The notes under the pieces were generated by a model. It was not told the origin of the DNA. It searched no databases and was given only the letters and a program-made list of their open reading frames with translations. A stretch of DNA of 51,257 nt from Candidatus Paceibacter sp. (GTDB lineage Bacteria; Patescibacteriota; Minisyncoccia; UBA6257; JAGOQP01): the NCBI GenBank assembly GCA_020724905.1, contig DYGB01000001.1, positions 129,866 to 181,122 of the forward strand. Direction: 5' to 3'. Positions 17,660 through 25,017 of this stretch are shown in pieces. A program made the translations under genes and the position numbers. The stretch's first letter is position 1, and each line of letters begins with the position of its first letter.

Positions 17660-19042
17660 TTAGGAAGGGTTTTTCTGTATCTGTTCTTTAATAAGAATAA
17701 CTTTCTGATTTAAGCTTTTATTCTTCATGATTTCTTTAGAAATCTTATCATAGGAATGGATAGCAGTTGTATGATCTCTTTTACCCATCTTGTCCCCAAT
17801 ATCTGGATAGGACATCCCCAACATATCCCGCATCAAAAACATGGCAATTTGACGAGGAAGAACAATTTCTTTTCGACGTGATTTATTAATAAGATCGGCA
17901 TGTGATACTTCAAAAAAGTCTTCAACAGTCTGAATAATTTGTTGTGGTTGGATATGAACAGTATTTTGTTGCAGAGTGTTGGTGATAATATCCTCTGCAG
18001 TACGAATATCAATATCACTGTTTTTTAATTCTTTATAAAAATAGAGTTTATTCAATACTCCCTCAATTTCTCGTACATTTCTCTGTATTTTAGAGGCGAT
18101 AAGACCACACACTTCATCAGAAAGTGAAAATCCTTTCTCTTGAAGTTTATTTTTTATAATCGCTAACTTCATTTCATAATCAGGATAGGTGATATCAACA
18201 ATCATTCCCCCCTCAAATCGAGAACGGAGGCGTTCTTCAAGGGTTGGGATAGCAGCAGGGGGCCTATCTGATGAGATAATAATCTGTTTATTGTTCTGAT
18301 AGAGGATATTAAAGGTATGAAAAAACTCCTCTTCGCTTCGTTCTTTACCACCAATAAATTGAATATCATCGATAATAAGAACATCGATATTACGATACTT
18401 ACTTTTAATATCATCCATGCGTCGAGATCGAATAGCCCAGACCACATCATTTACAAAACGTTCTGAAGGAACATACTTCACTTTTTTTCTTTTTTTATGT
18501 ACGCGAACAATCTCATTTCCAATAGCTTGGATAAGATGTGTTTTCCCGAGTCCCGTACTTCCGTATACAAAAAGAGGATTGTAGCGCTTCCCTACTTCAC
18601 GAGATACAGCACTTGATGCTGCGTAAGCAAGTTCGTTTGAAGATCCAACAACAAACGAATCAAAAACATAACGAGGATGAAGATTTGTCTCAGGATCAGC
18701 TGAGAATTCTATAAAACCAACCTGATTTCCAGAAGGTTGTTCTTTTACTTTTTTAGTTTTTTCAAATAACTTCTTTTCAACTTCTTTACTACTTAGAACA
18801 ATATATTCAATACGAGTAATGGTATCATCGATGTTTTGAAGGATGTCCAAAAGCACTTTATTATATTTTCCTTGGATCCATTCCTTTGCAAAGTGACTAC
18901 TTACTCCGATAACGACAGCACCAGTATCATCATTCTTTTCAACTAATTTACTATTCTTAAACCATGTTAAAAAATTTGCTTTTGATATATGCAGTTCTAT
19001 ATCAGCGAGTGCTTGTTGCCAGAGTGTTTTAAGATCGTCCAT
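17660..19042 (-). CDS. dnaA: Chromosomal replication initiator DnaA
   Basis: DnaA binds DnaA boxes, melts the origin and loads the helicase. The start is set at MDDLKTLWQQALADIE (ATG at 19042), where the helicase-interacting domain I begins. The longer upstream reading frame adds 27 residues unlike DnaA. This gives 460 residues. Walker A GSTGLGKTHL is near residue 160, Walker B VLIIDDIQFIGG near 224, and the C-terminal domain IV carries GKRDHTTAIHSYDKI for DNA binding. TACAAT and ATACTAT boxes lie just upstream of the ATG. Two tandem DnaA boxes lie 60-80 bases further up, suggesting autoregulation. The gene diverges from rpmH. Confidence 0.97.
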   Translation of the reverse strand: MDDLKTLWQQALADIELHISKANFLTWFKNSKLVEKNDDTGAVVIGVSSHFAKEWIQGKYNKVLLDILQNIDDTITRIEYIVLSSKEVEKKLFEKTKKVKEQPSGNQVGFIEFSADPETNLHPRYVFDSFVVGSSNELAYAASSAVSREVGKRYNPLFVYGSTGLGKTHLIQAIGNEIVRVHKKRKKVKYVPSERFVNDVVWAIRSRRMDDIKSKYRNIDVLIIDDIQFIGGKERSEEEFFHTFNILYQNNKQIIISSDRPPAAIPTLEERLRSRFEGGMIVDITYPDYEMKLAIIKNKLQEKGFSLSDEVCGLIASKIQRNVREIEGVLNKLYFYKELKNSDIDIRTAEDIITNTLQQNTVHIQPQQIIQTVEDFFEVSHADLINKSRRKEIVLPRQIAMFLMRDMLGMSYPDIGDKMGKRDHTTAIHSYDKISKEIMKNKSLNQKVILIKEQIQKNPS

Positions 19043-19100
19043 ATGTAGATAGTATTGTATAGAAAGTAATTCAAAATGAAAGTGTTGAGAAATACACAAA

Positions 19101-19120
19101 TGTGTATAACATGTGTATAA
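19101..19120. promoter_or_regulatory. Tandem DnaA boxes between dnaA and rpmH
   Basis: TGTGTATAA occurs twice, at 19101-19109 and 19112-19120, exactly 11 bases apart, so both sites face the same side of the helix. They sit between the divergent dnaA and rpmH promoters and could autoregulate dnaA or belong to an origin sub-region. Confidence 0.65.
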
Positions 19121-19129
19121 CACTATTCA

Positions 19130-19158
19130 TTGCTTTTTCAAAATCGCTTTGCTACACT
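19130..19158 (+). promoter_or_regulatory. rpmH promoter
   Basis: TTGCTT (19130-19135) and TACACT (19153-19158) are separated by 17 bases. The ATG of rpmH follows 8 bases after the -10 box, so the transcript would start at or next to the start codon. Confidence 0.65.
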
Positions 19159-19166
19159 GCTTGGGT

Positions 19167-19301
19167 ATGTCAACAACATATAATCCAAAACAGAGAAAAA
19201 GAAAGAAATCTCACGGTTTTTTGGTCCGTATGAAGAAGAAGCCTGGAAGGAATGTAATTCAGAGACGACGCTTAAAAGGAAGAAAAAAACTTAGTGTGTA
19301 A
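19167..19301 (+). CDS. rpmH: 50S ribosomal protein L34
   Basis: L34 is a 44-residue basic protein of the large ribosomal subunit. The sequence reads [20 protein letters not shown] and continues with [20 protein letters not shown], matching the family almost throughout (the usual TYQPNxRKRxKxHGFRxRM pattern). The ATG at 19167 is chosen because upstream in-frame residues are not L34-like and the -10 box ends 8 bases before it. It opens the conserved rpmH-rnpA-yidC-jag operon and diverges from dnaA, which is a typical bacterial origin neighbourhood. Confidence 0.96.
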   Translation: MSTTYNPKQRKRKKSHGFLVRMKKKPGRNVIQRRRLKGRKKLSV

Positions 19302-19303
19302 CT

Positions 19304-19630
19304 ATGATTGAAAAAAAGTACCGTCTCGGTGCACGTTTTTTTACATCACAAAAAGTATATACACAACACAAAGACAAAATAGTACTTCCTGGAGCACATA
19401 TTTTTTTCTTTCCATCAGATAACAACTATAGCAGATATGCATGTGTGCTGAAGAAACAACTCTTCTCTTCGCACGTTTCCAAAAACCGGTTCAAAAGGTC
19501 TTTTTTTTCGCTTATACAAGAAAAAAAGTTACACACACAAATTACAGGAAAAGATATTGTCGTTATTATTAAAGAACCAACAGAAAAGACACTGCAGGAT
19601 ATAACCAACACCCTTACCACATTATTATGA
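19304..19630 (+). CDS. rnpA: Ribonuclease P protein component
   Basis: RnpA is the protein cofactor of RNase P and helps the catalytic RNA bind 5' leader sequences of pre-tRNA. The 108-residue protein carries the family signature as SSHVSKNRFKRSFFSLI (RNR-like motif) in its middle, preceded by an aromatic-rich strand region. The gene starts 2 bases after rpmH and its TGA stop overlaps the yidC start in an ATGA, so translation is probably coupled. This TGA shows that UGA is a stop codon here. Sequence divergence is high outside the motif, but position and motif make the call firm. Confidence 0.92.
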   Translation: MIEKKYRLGARFFTSQKVYTQHKDKIVLPGAHIFFFPSDNNYSRYACVLKKQLFSSHVSKNRFKRSFFSLIQEKKLHTQITGKDIVVIIKEPTEKTLQDITNTLTTLL

Positions 19631-20379
19631 GCTATCTCTTTAACGAATTTTTATACAAACCACTATTAAACCTCCTGTTTATTATTTATGACTTTGTTAT
19701 ATCTGATTTAGGTATCGCAATTATTATCATGACAATGGTAATTCGATTTGTACTCCTTCCTATTTTTTATAAGAGCGCAAAAGATCAAACAATTCTTCAA
19801 AGAATAGCCCCTCAAATCCAAGAAATTCAAAAGAAACACAAAGAGAACAAGGAACAACAGGTACAGGAGATTATGGCTGTGTATAAAGAACACAAAGTAA
19901 ATCCATTCTCTAGTTTTGGACTTCTCTTCTTGCAACTCCCTATCCTCTTTGCGGTGTATCGAGTCTTTTTGAATGGATTTGACCAAGGTGTTATGGATCT
20001 TCTCTACTCATGGGTCCCTCAACCAGAGAACATTCACAATATGTTTCTTGGGGTAATTAATCTTAGTAACCCTCACGTAGTACTTGTTCTTGTCGCAGTG
20101 GTGCTTCAGTATCTCAATACACGTCTGATTATGCACATCCAGAAACAAAGGAAGGATAAGATGAAAAAAGACAATAAAAAGGATACGACACTAGACGTTG
20201 CACAAAAAGCACAAAACATCTCTAGAAAGCTCATATTTATCATGCCATTTGTCACAGGGATTATTCTTTGGAACCTTCCTTCAGCTGTTGCTCTCTACTG
20301 GTTAACGACATCCCTCTTTTCAGTTGTCCAACAAGTTGTTATAAATAAGAAGATAGAAAGAAATGAACAACACGCATAA
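19627..20379 (+). CDS. yidC: Membrane protein insertase YidC/Oxa1
   Basis: YidC inserts and folds inner-membrane proteins, alone or with Sec. The 250-residue product is the short Gram-positive-like form without a large periplasmic domain. It begins with a membrane helix, then DLGIAIIIMTMVIRFVLLPI with the conserved Arg in the hydrophilic groove, a charged cytoplasmic hairpin (QEIQKKHKENKEQQVQEIMA), NPFSSFGLLFLQLPILFAVY, and closing helices ending in LPSAVALYWLTTSLFSVVQQ. There is no lipobox. The 4-base overlap with rnpA and 17-base overlap with jag indicate a tight operon. Confidence 0.95.
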   Translation: MSYLFNEFLYKPLLNLLFIIYDFVISDLGIAIIIMTMVIRFVLLPIFYKSAKDQTILQRIAPQIQEIQKKHKENKEQQVQEIMAVYKEHKVNPFSSFGLLFLQLPILFAVYRVFLNGFDQGVMDLLYSWVPQPENIHNMFLGVINLSNPHVVLVLVAVVLQYLNTRLIMHIQKQRKDKMKKDNKKDTTLDVAQKAQNISRKLIFIMPFVTGIILWNLPSAVALYWLTTSLFSVVQQVVINKKIERNEQHA

Positions 20380-20803
20380 TATAGAACAGGTAGTAGAAGA
20401 TTTAATTGCTCGAATGGGATTTCGAGATTTTTCAGTTTCTCATCATGAAGAGACACGACGTGTATCTATCTTCATTAACGATGGTCCATTTCTTGAAAAG
20501 CACCTCCCCTCATTTGTACAGGACATGGATTTTATTTTAAAACTTATTCTAAAGAAGAGAAACGCTGAATTCGTATTTGTTGATATCAACAGCCACAAGA
20601 AAAAAAGAGAAGAGTTGATTGCAAAGTTGGCAAAAGCTGCAGCAAAGAAAGCAGCAACTACAGGGAGTACAATAGAACTCCCTCCTATGAATGCATATGA
20701 GAGGAGAATTATTCATACAGAACTAGCCATTCACCCTGATCTACGAACAGAAAGTGAAGGAGAAGGAAAACACAGGAGGGTAGTTATCTATCCAATTACC
20801 TAG
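20363..20803 (+). CDS. jag: R3H-domain RNA-binding protein Jag (KhpB-like)
   Basis: Jag/KhpB proteins combine a KH and an R3H domain and bind RNA, usually next to yidC. The 146-residue product has a short KH-like alpha/beta region (about 1-75: RVSIFINDGPFLE, DFILKLILKK, EFVFVDINSH), a Lys/Ala-rich helix, and an R3H domain from about 100 with NAYERRIIHTELAIHPDLRT and GKHRRVVIYP, whose Arg-x3-His spacing is visible. The N-terminal Jag domain of longer homologues is missing. Its TAG stop overlaps the stop of the convergent PBP gene within CTAG. It completes the rpmH operon. Confidence 0.88.
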   Translation: MNNTHNIEQVVEDLIARMGFRDFSVSHHEETRRVSIFINDGPFLEKHLPSFVQDMDFILKLILKKRNAEFVFVDINSHKKKREELIAKLAKAAAKKAATTGSTIELPPMNAYERRIIHTELAIHPDLRTESEGEGKHRRVVIYPIT

Positions 20804-22959
20804 AGTCCAGTCTGATACAAACTTCGTTTATTATACATCTCTTCAAATGAAGGGATGTTTTTTCGTGCCCATTCAAGAACAGGTATTTCCCAGTTATAAA
20901 ACTGAGAATCAGTAGCAGGATTAAATCCAGGAGACAGTTCAGATTGAGGATTATTTTTATCAATATAGTAGAGTATTGAGTGCACGAGTGGGAATGATAC
21001 TGTTTCAGAATCTTGGACGTCATTAACTGTATATACATAGTTTCCATTCAACATAGGGACCTCAGAAGTGAGAGGTTCTGGTTCTGGGAACTGTGTAGTA
21101 GGAAATTCATGGACAACTTTATTCATAAAAGAACTCCACATAGGAAGGGCTGCAAGAATACTTCCTCCTTGTTGTCTCATGGGTGTGTTGTTACTATTCC
21201 CTGCCCACACACCAACAACAAATGAAGGAGTGTATCCAATAGTCCATGCATCTTTGTAACTATTTGTTGTTCCAGTCTTTAGAGCAACATCGTATCCTTC
21301 AAAAAGAGTAAGAGGAAGACTTGATGAGAACAAACCAGCACGGAGATGGGTGTCAGTGAGGATATCATTGATATGTCGGATATAGGTAGAATCAACAACT
21401 TGAACAGGGGTATCGGCATATTCTTCAAGAACAGTACCATTACTATCCTCAACACGAAGTACTGATGTTTGAGAGTGAAGAACGCCGTCTTGAGCAAATA
21501 CTGAATAAGCACGAATAAGGTCAATTAATTTTACCTCACCTCCTCCAAGAACAAGAGAAAGACCATATTGAGAGGGATTAGTAAGGGTCGTAATGCCCAT
21601 ACGCTGAGCAGTCTCAAGAACATTTGGCATACCAGTAAGGTACAGTGTCTTTACCGCAGGTACGTTAATAGATTGTGCGAGTGCTTGTCGAAGAGATACT
21701 GGTCCTCTAAATATTCCATCGAAGTTCTCAGGAGTATATGAGGCATAGGGATTCGAAGATGCATTAAAATCTGTCTCTACATCAAATACAATAGTATCGG
21801 GGGTATACCCTCTCATAAAGGCGGTAAGATACACAAGGGGTTTGAAGGTTGATCCAGGCTGTCGTAATCCTTGAGTCGCAACGTTAAAGTTTCCATCAAT
21901 AGTTTCGTCAAAGTAATCAGCAGAACCAACAAGAGCAAGAATGTGTCCATTTTGTGCATCTTGCATAACAAGTGCACCATTGTGACCATCGTAGAGCTCT
22001 GAGTTTCTCTGAACCCCTTCGGCTACCGACTCCTCTGCTAATTGTTGGAAATTCCAATCAAGTGTTGTAATAACACGGAGTCCACCATTTTCAACAAACT
22101 CAAGTCCATAACGATTAACAAGATAATCTTTTACCCCAAGAACAAAATGAGGAGCTTTAATAGAACCAAGGTTTTGTTTTTGAAACTTGAGTGTTTGGTT
22201 TTTTGCCTGAGCATACTGATCTTCATCGATATATCCATTCTTAAGCATCTGAGAAAGTGTGTAGTCTTTTCTTTCAAGCGCCTCATCAAGATGGGGTCCC
22301 CATGGAGAGTAATAACTTGGTACCTGTATAAGAGAAGCAAGAAAAGCGCTTTCAGCAATGGTAAGGTCTCTAACTGATTTTCCAAAGTAAAGTTGGCTTG
22401 CAGACTCTACCCCATAACTATTCGATCCATAACTAATCTGATTTAAATAGAGGGTAAGAATTTCATCTTTCGTATACTGTCCCTCAATCCAATATGAAAG
22501 AATTAATTCTTTTATTTTTCTTTTTATTGTTTTTTCTGGGGTAAGAAATACATTCTTTACCAACTGCTGGGTGATTGTTGATCCTCCTGAGTAGGTAAAT
22601 TCTCCACGTTGTATGTTAGTAACAAGGGCTCGTATAATTCCTTTCCAATCAAGAGCAGCATGTGTGTAGAATGTTTGGTCTTCTATTGCTATTGTTGCCT
22701 GCTTCACATGGTCAGGTATCTCCTCAGATGAAACAAGCGTTCTATTCTGATCTCCATGAATTTCATACAGAAGCACATCTCCTGTTCTGTCATATATCTT
22801 TGTTGCTTGTGATGGTTGGAATGAGGTTATTTTTTCAGGACGAGGCAATTCACGCACAAGGTCGATAAGGTAAAAGACAAATACAATTGCAGCGACAAGT
22901 AATAAAACAAGGCCAATGAGTATTCCGTTGCGTACTCGTTTCTTTGTTTCTTTTTTCAT
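20800..22959 (-). CDS. Class A penicillin-binding protein (glycosyltransferase/transpeptidase)
   Basis: This bifunctional enzyme polymerises glycan strands and crosslinks peptides in the cell wall. The 719-residue protein has an N-terminal cytoplasmic basic segment, one membrane helix (about 12-34), a GT51 domain with the catalytic Glu at 93 in AIEDQTFYTH and GGSTITQQLVKN, and a transpeptidase domain with the SxxK motif STFK (Ser 370), the SxN motif SIN, and KTG at about 561. The gene stands alone, with a TATAGT box and a partial Shine-Dalgarno AAGAGG upstream. Its stop overlaps that of jag on the other strand. The presence of both domains implies a genuine peptidoglycan layer. Confidence 0.95.
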   Translation of the reverse strand: MKKETKKRVRNGILIGLVLLLVAAIVFVFYLIDLVRELPRPEKITSFQPSQATKIYDRTGDVLLYEIHGDQNRTLVSSEEIPDHVKQATIAIEDQTFYTHAALDWKGIIRALVTNIQRGEFTYSGGSTITQQLVKNVFLTPEKTIKRKIKELILSYWIEGQYTKDEILTLYLNQISYGSNSYGVESASQLYFGKSVRDLTIAESAFLASLIQVPSYYSPWGPHLDEALERKDYTLSQMLKNGYIDEDQYAQAKNQTLKFQKQNLGSIKAPHFVLGVKDYLVNRYGLEFVENGGLRVITTLDWNFQQLAEESVAEGVQRNSELYDGHNGALVMQDAQNGHILALVGSADYFDETIDGNFNVATQGLRQPGSTFKPLVYLTAFMRGYTPDTIVFDVETDFNASSNPYASYTPENFDGIFRGPVSLRQALAQSINVPAVKTLYLTGMPNVLETAQRMGITTLTNPSQYGLSLVLGGGEVKLIDLIRAYSVFAQDGVLHSQTSVLRVEDSNGTVLEEYADTPVQVVDSTYIRHINDILTDTHLRAGLFSSSLPLTLFEGYDVALKTGTTNSYKDAWTIGYTPSFVVGVWAGNSNNTPMRQQGGSILAALPMWSSFMNKVVHEFPTTQFPEPEPLTSEVPMLNGNYVYTVNDVQDSETVSFPLVHSILYYIDKNNPQSELSPGFNPATDSQFYNWEIPVLEWARKNIPSFEEMYNKRSLYQTGL

Positions 22960-22993
22960 ATCCTCTTACTATAAACGAAAAATGTAAAAAAAG

Positions 22994-23020
22994 AAAAACC
23001 CTCCATAAAGAAGGGTTTTT
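22994..23020 (-). terminator. Terminator of the small acidic protein gene
   Basis: A stem AAAAACCC / GGGTTTTT is followed on the minus strand by a long T-rich run. It lies between the acidic protein gene and the PBP gene, so those two are transcribed separately. Confidence 0.8.
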
Positions 23021-23029
23021 CAAGAACAT

Positions 23030-23200
23030 CTATTCATCTTCATCCTCATCATCTCCATCAACTTCGAAATCATCATCCGCATCAAGTTCATCATCAGAGA
23101 AATCTTCATCGATCTCTGAGTCATCAACGATGTCATCATCTTCATCCTCGTATTGGTTCAACACAAGTAATGAAGAAAGACGAATGTCTGTTTGTGTCAT
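23030..23200 (-). CDS. Small highly acidic protein, unknown
   Basis: The 56-residue product reads MTQTDIRLSSLLVLNQYEDE and continues as an almost pure Asp/Glu stretch to the stop. Residues 1-16 can form one amphipathic helix (IRLSSLLVLNQY) and the rest is disordered and strongly negative. The minus-strand frame is chosen because it has its own TTGACA/TATAGT promoter and terminator, while the overlapping plus-strand Ser-rich reading frame has neither. The charge recalls the acidic tail of RNA polymerase delta-like or DNA-mimic proteins, but there is no homology evidence. It sits between PBP and ruvC. Confidence 0.7.
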   Translation of the reverse strand: MTQTDIRLSSLLVLNQYEDEDDDIVDDSEIDEDFSDDELDADDDFEVDGDDEDEDE

Positions 23201-23216
23201 ATAAAATTTTCCATTT

Positions 23217-23275
23217 ATAAAGTGCGACCAACACTTTATGCACAGACACTATATCGCAGGGAATACTTTTGTCAA
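23217..23275 (-). promoter_or_regulatory. Promoter and 5' hairpin of the acidic protein gene
   Basis: On the minus strand TTGACA (23270-23275) and TATAGT (23248-23253) are 16 bases apart, among the best promoters in the window. The leader of about 45 bases contains a perfect 8-bp hairpin ATAAAGTG / CACTTTAT (23217-23239). A DnaA-box match TTATGCACA (23236-23244) overlaps the start of transcription, so DnaA could repress it. Confidence 0.65.
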
Positions 23276-23299
23276 TAAGGGGTTCTGTGAATAAGTTTT

Positions 23300-23785
23300 C
23301 TAGTGCTGGGATAATTTTGATGTTGCAAAAAAACCAGTCGTAATTGCGACAGCTAAAGCATCAAATGCATCATCAACACCTGAGAAATCTTTAAGCTTTA
23401 ATGTGGTTTCTACAGCACGTTGTACATCTTTCTTTGGAGATGATCCGTGTCCGGTAAGGGATTGTTTTATTTGATTTGGGGTGAAGTTGTATACCGGTAT
23501 ATTGTGTTGAGCAAAAGCAAGAAGAAAGACTCCTTGGGCTTGAGAAACTTCAATAGCAGTTTTCTTGTTCTTGGAAACATACAATGTTTCAATTCCAGCA
23601 CACATGGGTTTATGTGTTTGTATAAGGGTATTAAGAGAGGCATAGAGATCTACAAATACATCAGGGCGTTTGGTTGTAGAGATGTGTAAAATTCCACCGT
23701 CTATAAAAGAAGGAGTTCGTTTATCAAATGAAATAATTCCATATCCTGCTCGTATTGAACCAGGATCAATTCCTATAATAGTCAT
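23300..23785 (-). CDS. ruvC: Crossover junction endodeoxyribonuclease RuvC
   Basis: RuvC resolves Holliday junctions by paired nicking within the RuvAB complex. The 161-residue protein has the acidic active site in order: Asp 7 in GIDPGS, Glu 66 in GIETLYV, and Asp 138/139 and Asp 142 in VDDAFDALAVA. The junction-binding KKTAIEVSQAQGV helix and the HGSSPKKDVQ loop are also present. Its ATG overlaps the TGA of yebC by 4 bases, the common yebC-ruvC pairing. ruvA and ruvB are not in the window. Confidence 0.96.
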   Translation of the reverse strand: MTIIGIDPGSIRAGYGIISFDKRTPSFIDGGILHISTTKRPDVFVDLYASLNTLIQTHKPMCAGIETLYVSKNKKTAIEVSQAQGVFLLAFAQHNIPVYNFTPNQIKQSLTGHGSSPKKDVQRAVETTLKLKDFSGVDDAFDALAVAITTGFFATSKLSQH

Positions 23786-24318
23786 GAAGTAGTAAGAGAT
23801 GTATTGGTATACACCTCAGAGACATCAGGATGATCATCTAATGCCTCAAGAAATGAAATAATGCTATCTTCTTGTTCATCTGAAACATCTTGAGGAAATT
23901 GTGCTTTCCATTCAGCTCCAGATTTTTCAAATGCCCACGTAACACTTCCTGGGTCAGCCCACTTCCCTCCCTTGTCAGTGATTATTTTTTTTAACTCAGC
24001 AACAGTACGATTCCTATTGTCGGTAAGGGCAGCGATAAGAACCGCAATACTATGAGGTCCGTACGCTTCTATAAGTAGTTCATCTACATTAGATTGTTCA
24101 CTCGATTTTTTAATAGCACGCTCAATATTATCAGAAGGAACATTTGCTTCTTTTGCTTTTTCAATAGCAGCTCTTAGGGCAGGATTAAATTGAGGATCAC
24201 TTTCTTGCCGCGCTGCTACGGAGATAAGTTTTAGAAGTTTAGAAAACACAGCACTCCTCTTTTGATCGTTCGCTGCTTTTTTGTGTTTTATTTGAGACCA
24301 CTTACTGTGTCCAGACAT
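23782..24318 (-). CDS. yebC: YebC/TACO1-family protein, shortened
   Basis: YebC-family proteins have been described both as DNA-binding regulators and as ribosome-associated factors that ease translation of difficult proline motifs. The protein begins with the signature MSGHSKWSQIKHKKAANDQK, continues with the AIEKAKEANVPSDNIERAIK block, and reaches GSVTWAFEKSG near residue 133. It then jumps to a short ending with LEALDDHPDVSEVYTN. At 178 residues it is well below the usual 240 or so: most of the domain between the AFEKSG block and the final DV-VYTN block is missing. The frame is intact, so this is a compact form and not a pseudogene. It opens the yebC-ruvC pair. Confidence 0.93.
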   Translation of the reverse strand: MSGHSKWSQIKHKKAANDQKRSAVFSKLLKLISVAARQESDPQFNPALRAAIEKAKEANVPSDNIERAIKKSSEQSNVDELLIEAYGPHSIAVLIAALTDNRNRTVAELKKIITDKGGKWADPGSVTWAFEKSGAEWKAQFPQDVSDEQEDSIISFLEALDDHPDVSEVYTNTSLTTS

Positions 24319-24451
24319 GATATATAGAAATGGATGTTAAATATACTAGAACTCTACAAGGGAATATAAGAACATTCAATATTGACAAAAATACATATAA
24401 TCGTTCTTATATATGTATAGTGACATAGTACATAAAAATCATCATATATTT

Positions 24452-24471
24452 TTTCCGGAAATTTCCGGAAA
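24452..24471. repeat. Tandem 10-bp palindromes TTTCCGGAAA
   Basis: TTTCCGGAAA occurs twice end to end (24452-24461 and 24462-24471). Each unit is its own reverse complement. A consensus DnaA box follows 2 bases later, so the block may be a protein-binding site next to the initiator site. Confidence 0.75.
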
Positions 24472-24473
24472 AG

Positions 24474-24512
24474 TGTGGATAAGAGATTGCCGCATTATGT
24501 ATCTGTGCATAA
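24474..24512. promoter_or_regulatory. DnaA boxes in the non-coding region
   Basis: TGTGGATAA (24474-24482) is a perfect consensus box and TGTGCATAA (24504-24512) fits TTATNCACA on the other strand. They point the same way and are 30 bases apart. Confidence 0.6.
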
Positions 24513-24666
24513 GGTGTAGATACCTATTTAAACGTCTATTTAGCTATGTATTTTAATCCTACAGGATTGATCGTATGCATAATAGATAGTATTGCCGGAT
24601 ATATATCACCCAGGATATCCACAGAAGGTTATTTTTTGATTACAGTTTATTTTTTTATCTTCATTC

Positions 24667-24702
24667 TGGGTGAAAATGTTTCACGTGAAACATTTTCACC
24701 CA
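24667..24702. promoter_or_regulatory. parS site 1 inside a 36-bp perfect palindrome
   Basis: The core TGTTTCACGTGAAACA at 24677-24692 is identical to the ParB/Spo0J-binding parS consensus known from Bacillus and many other bacteria. Here dyad symmetry continues outward, base for base, to 36 bp. parS marks the origin-proximal chromosome for ParB spreading and SMC loading. parA and parB are not in this window. Confidence 0.9.
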
Positions 24703-24722
24703 CTTTAACATCGAAATATGAG

Positions 24723-24750
24723 ACAAAATGTTTCACGTGAAACATTTTGT
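24723..24750. promoter_or_regulatory. parS site 2 inside a 28-bp perfect palindrome
   Basis: A second perfect TGTTTCACGTGAAACA lies at 24729-24744, 52 bp from the first. Its flanks are symmetric to 28 bp but differ from those of site 1 beyond the AAAA/TTTT arms, so the two are not a simple recent duplication. Confidence 0.9.
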
Positions 24751-24844
24751 TTAAAATGAAAAAGTCCGGCAAAACACGAAATGGCTTAAAATAGGGCTAT
24801 ATGTGAATTATTGCCAGACTTTGCCGGAAAAAAGAACACGAAAA

Positions 24845-24864
24845 TGTTTCACACTATGTTTCAC
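24845..24864. repeat. Two parS half-sites TGTTTCAC
   Basis: TGTTTCACAC is repeated directly at 24845 and 24857, 12 bases apart. Each equals the left half of parS. The right half is missing, so these are at best weak ParB sites or remnants. Confidence 0.6.
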
Positions 24865-25011
24865 ACCTAAAATAGCTTTATTTTAAGCGGTAGATGACTT
24901 TTTGCCGGAATATAAACGAGTCTGGCAAAAATTATAAAGTATGCAAAGATTTTTTCTTTAACAATGTTTTCATAAATTATAAGTGTATTATCGAATCTAG
25001 TAGGTATAAGG

Positions 25012-25017
25012 TATAAT
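25012..25017 (+). promoter_or_regulatory. -10 box of the small PH-like membrane protein gene
   Basis: TATAAT ends 12 bases before the ATG at 25030. No convincing -35 is seen. Confidence 0.45.

Larger units (their letters stand above)
24592..24930. repeat. Dispersed TTGCC(G/A)GA repeats
   Basis: Copies are at 24592 (TTGCCGGAT), 24765 (TCCGGCAAAA, inverted), 24811 (TTGCCAGAC), 24821 (TTGCCGGAA), 24901 (TTTGCCGGAA) and 24921 (TCTGGCAAAA, inverted). The last two form an imperfect stem with an 11-bp arm. They share the CCGG core with the tandem palindromes at 24452 and surround the parS sites. Confidence 0.7.

Noticed and set aside
22944-23204. Ser-rich plus-strand reading frame opposite the acidic protein gene
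   Set aside because: The serine run is the antisense of GAT/GAA codons of the minus-strand gene, which has its own promoter and terminator.
24546-24740. 64-residue plus-strand reading frame across the parS region
   Set aside because: It runs through parS palindromes and repeats, has no promoter or ribosome-binding site close by, and its product is not protein-like.
24845-24864. Third and fourth full parS sites
   Set aside because: Only the left half TGTTTCAC is present in each; the GTGAAACA half is missing.
24452-24930. CRISPR array
   Set aside because: Repeats are only 8-10 bp, irregularly spaced, in both orientations, and no cas genes are present.
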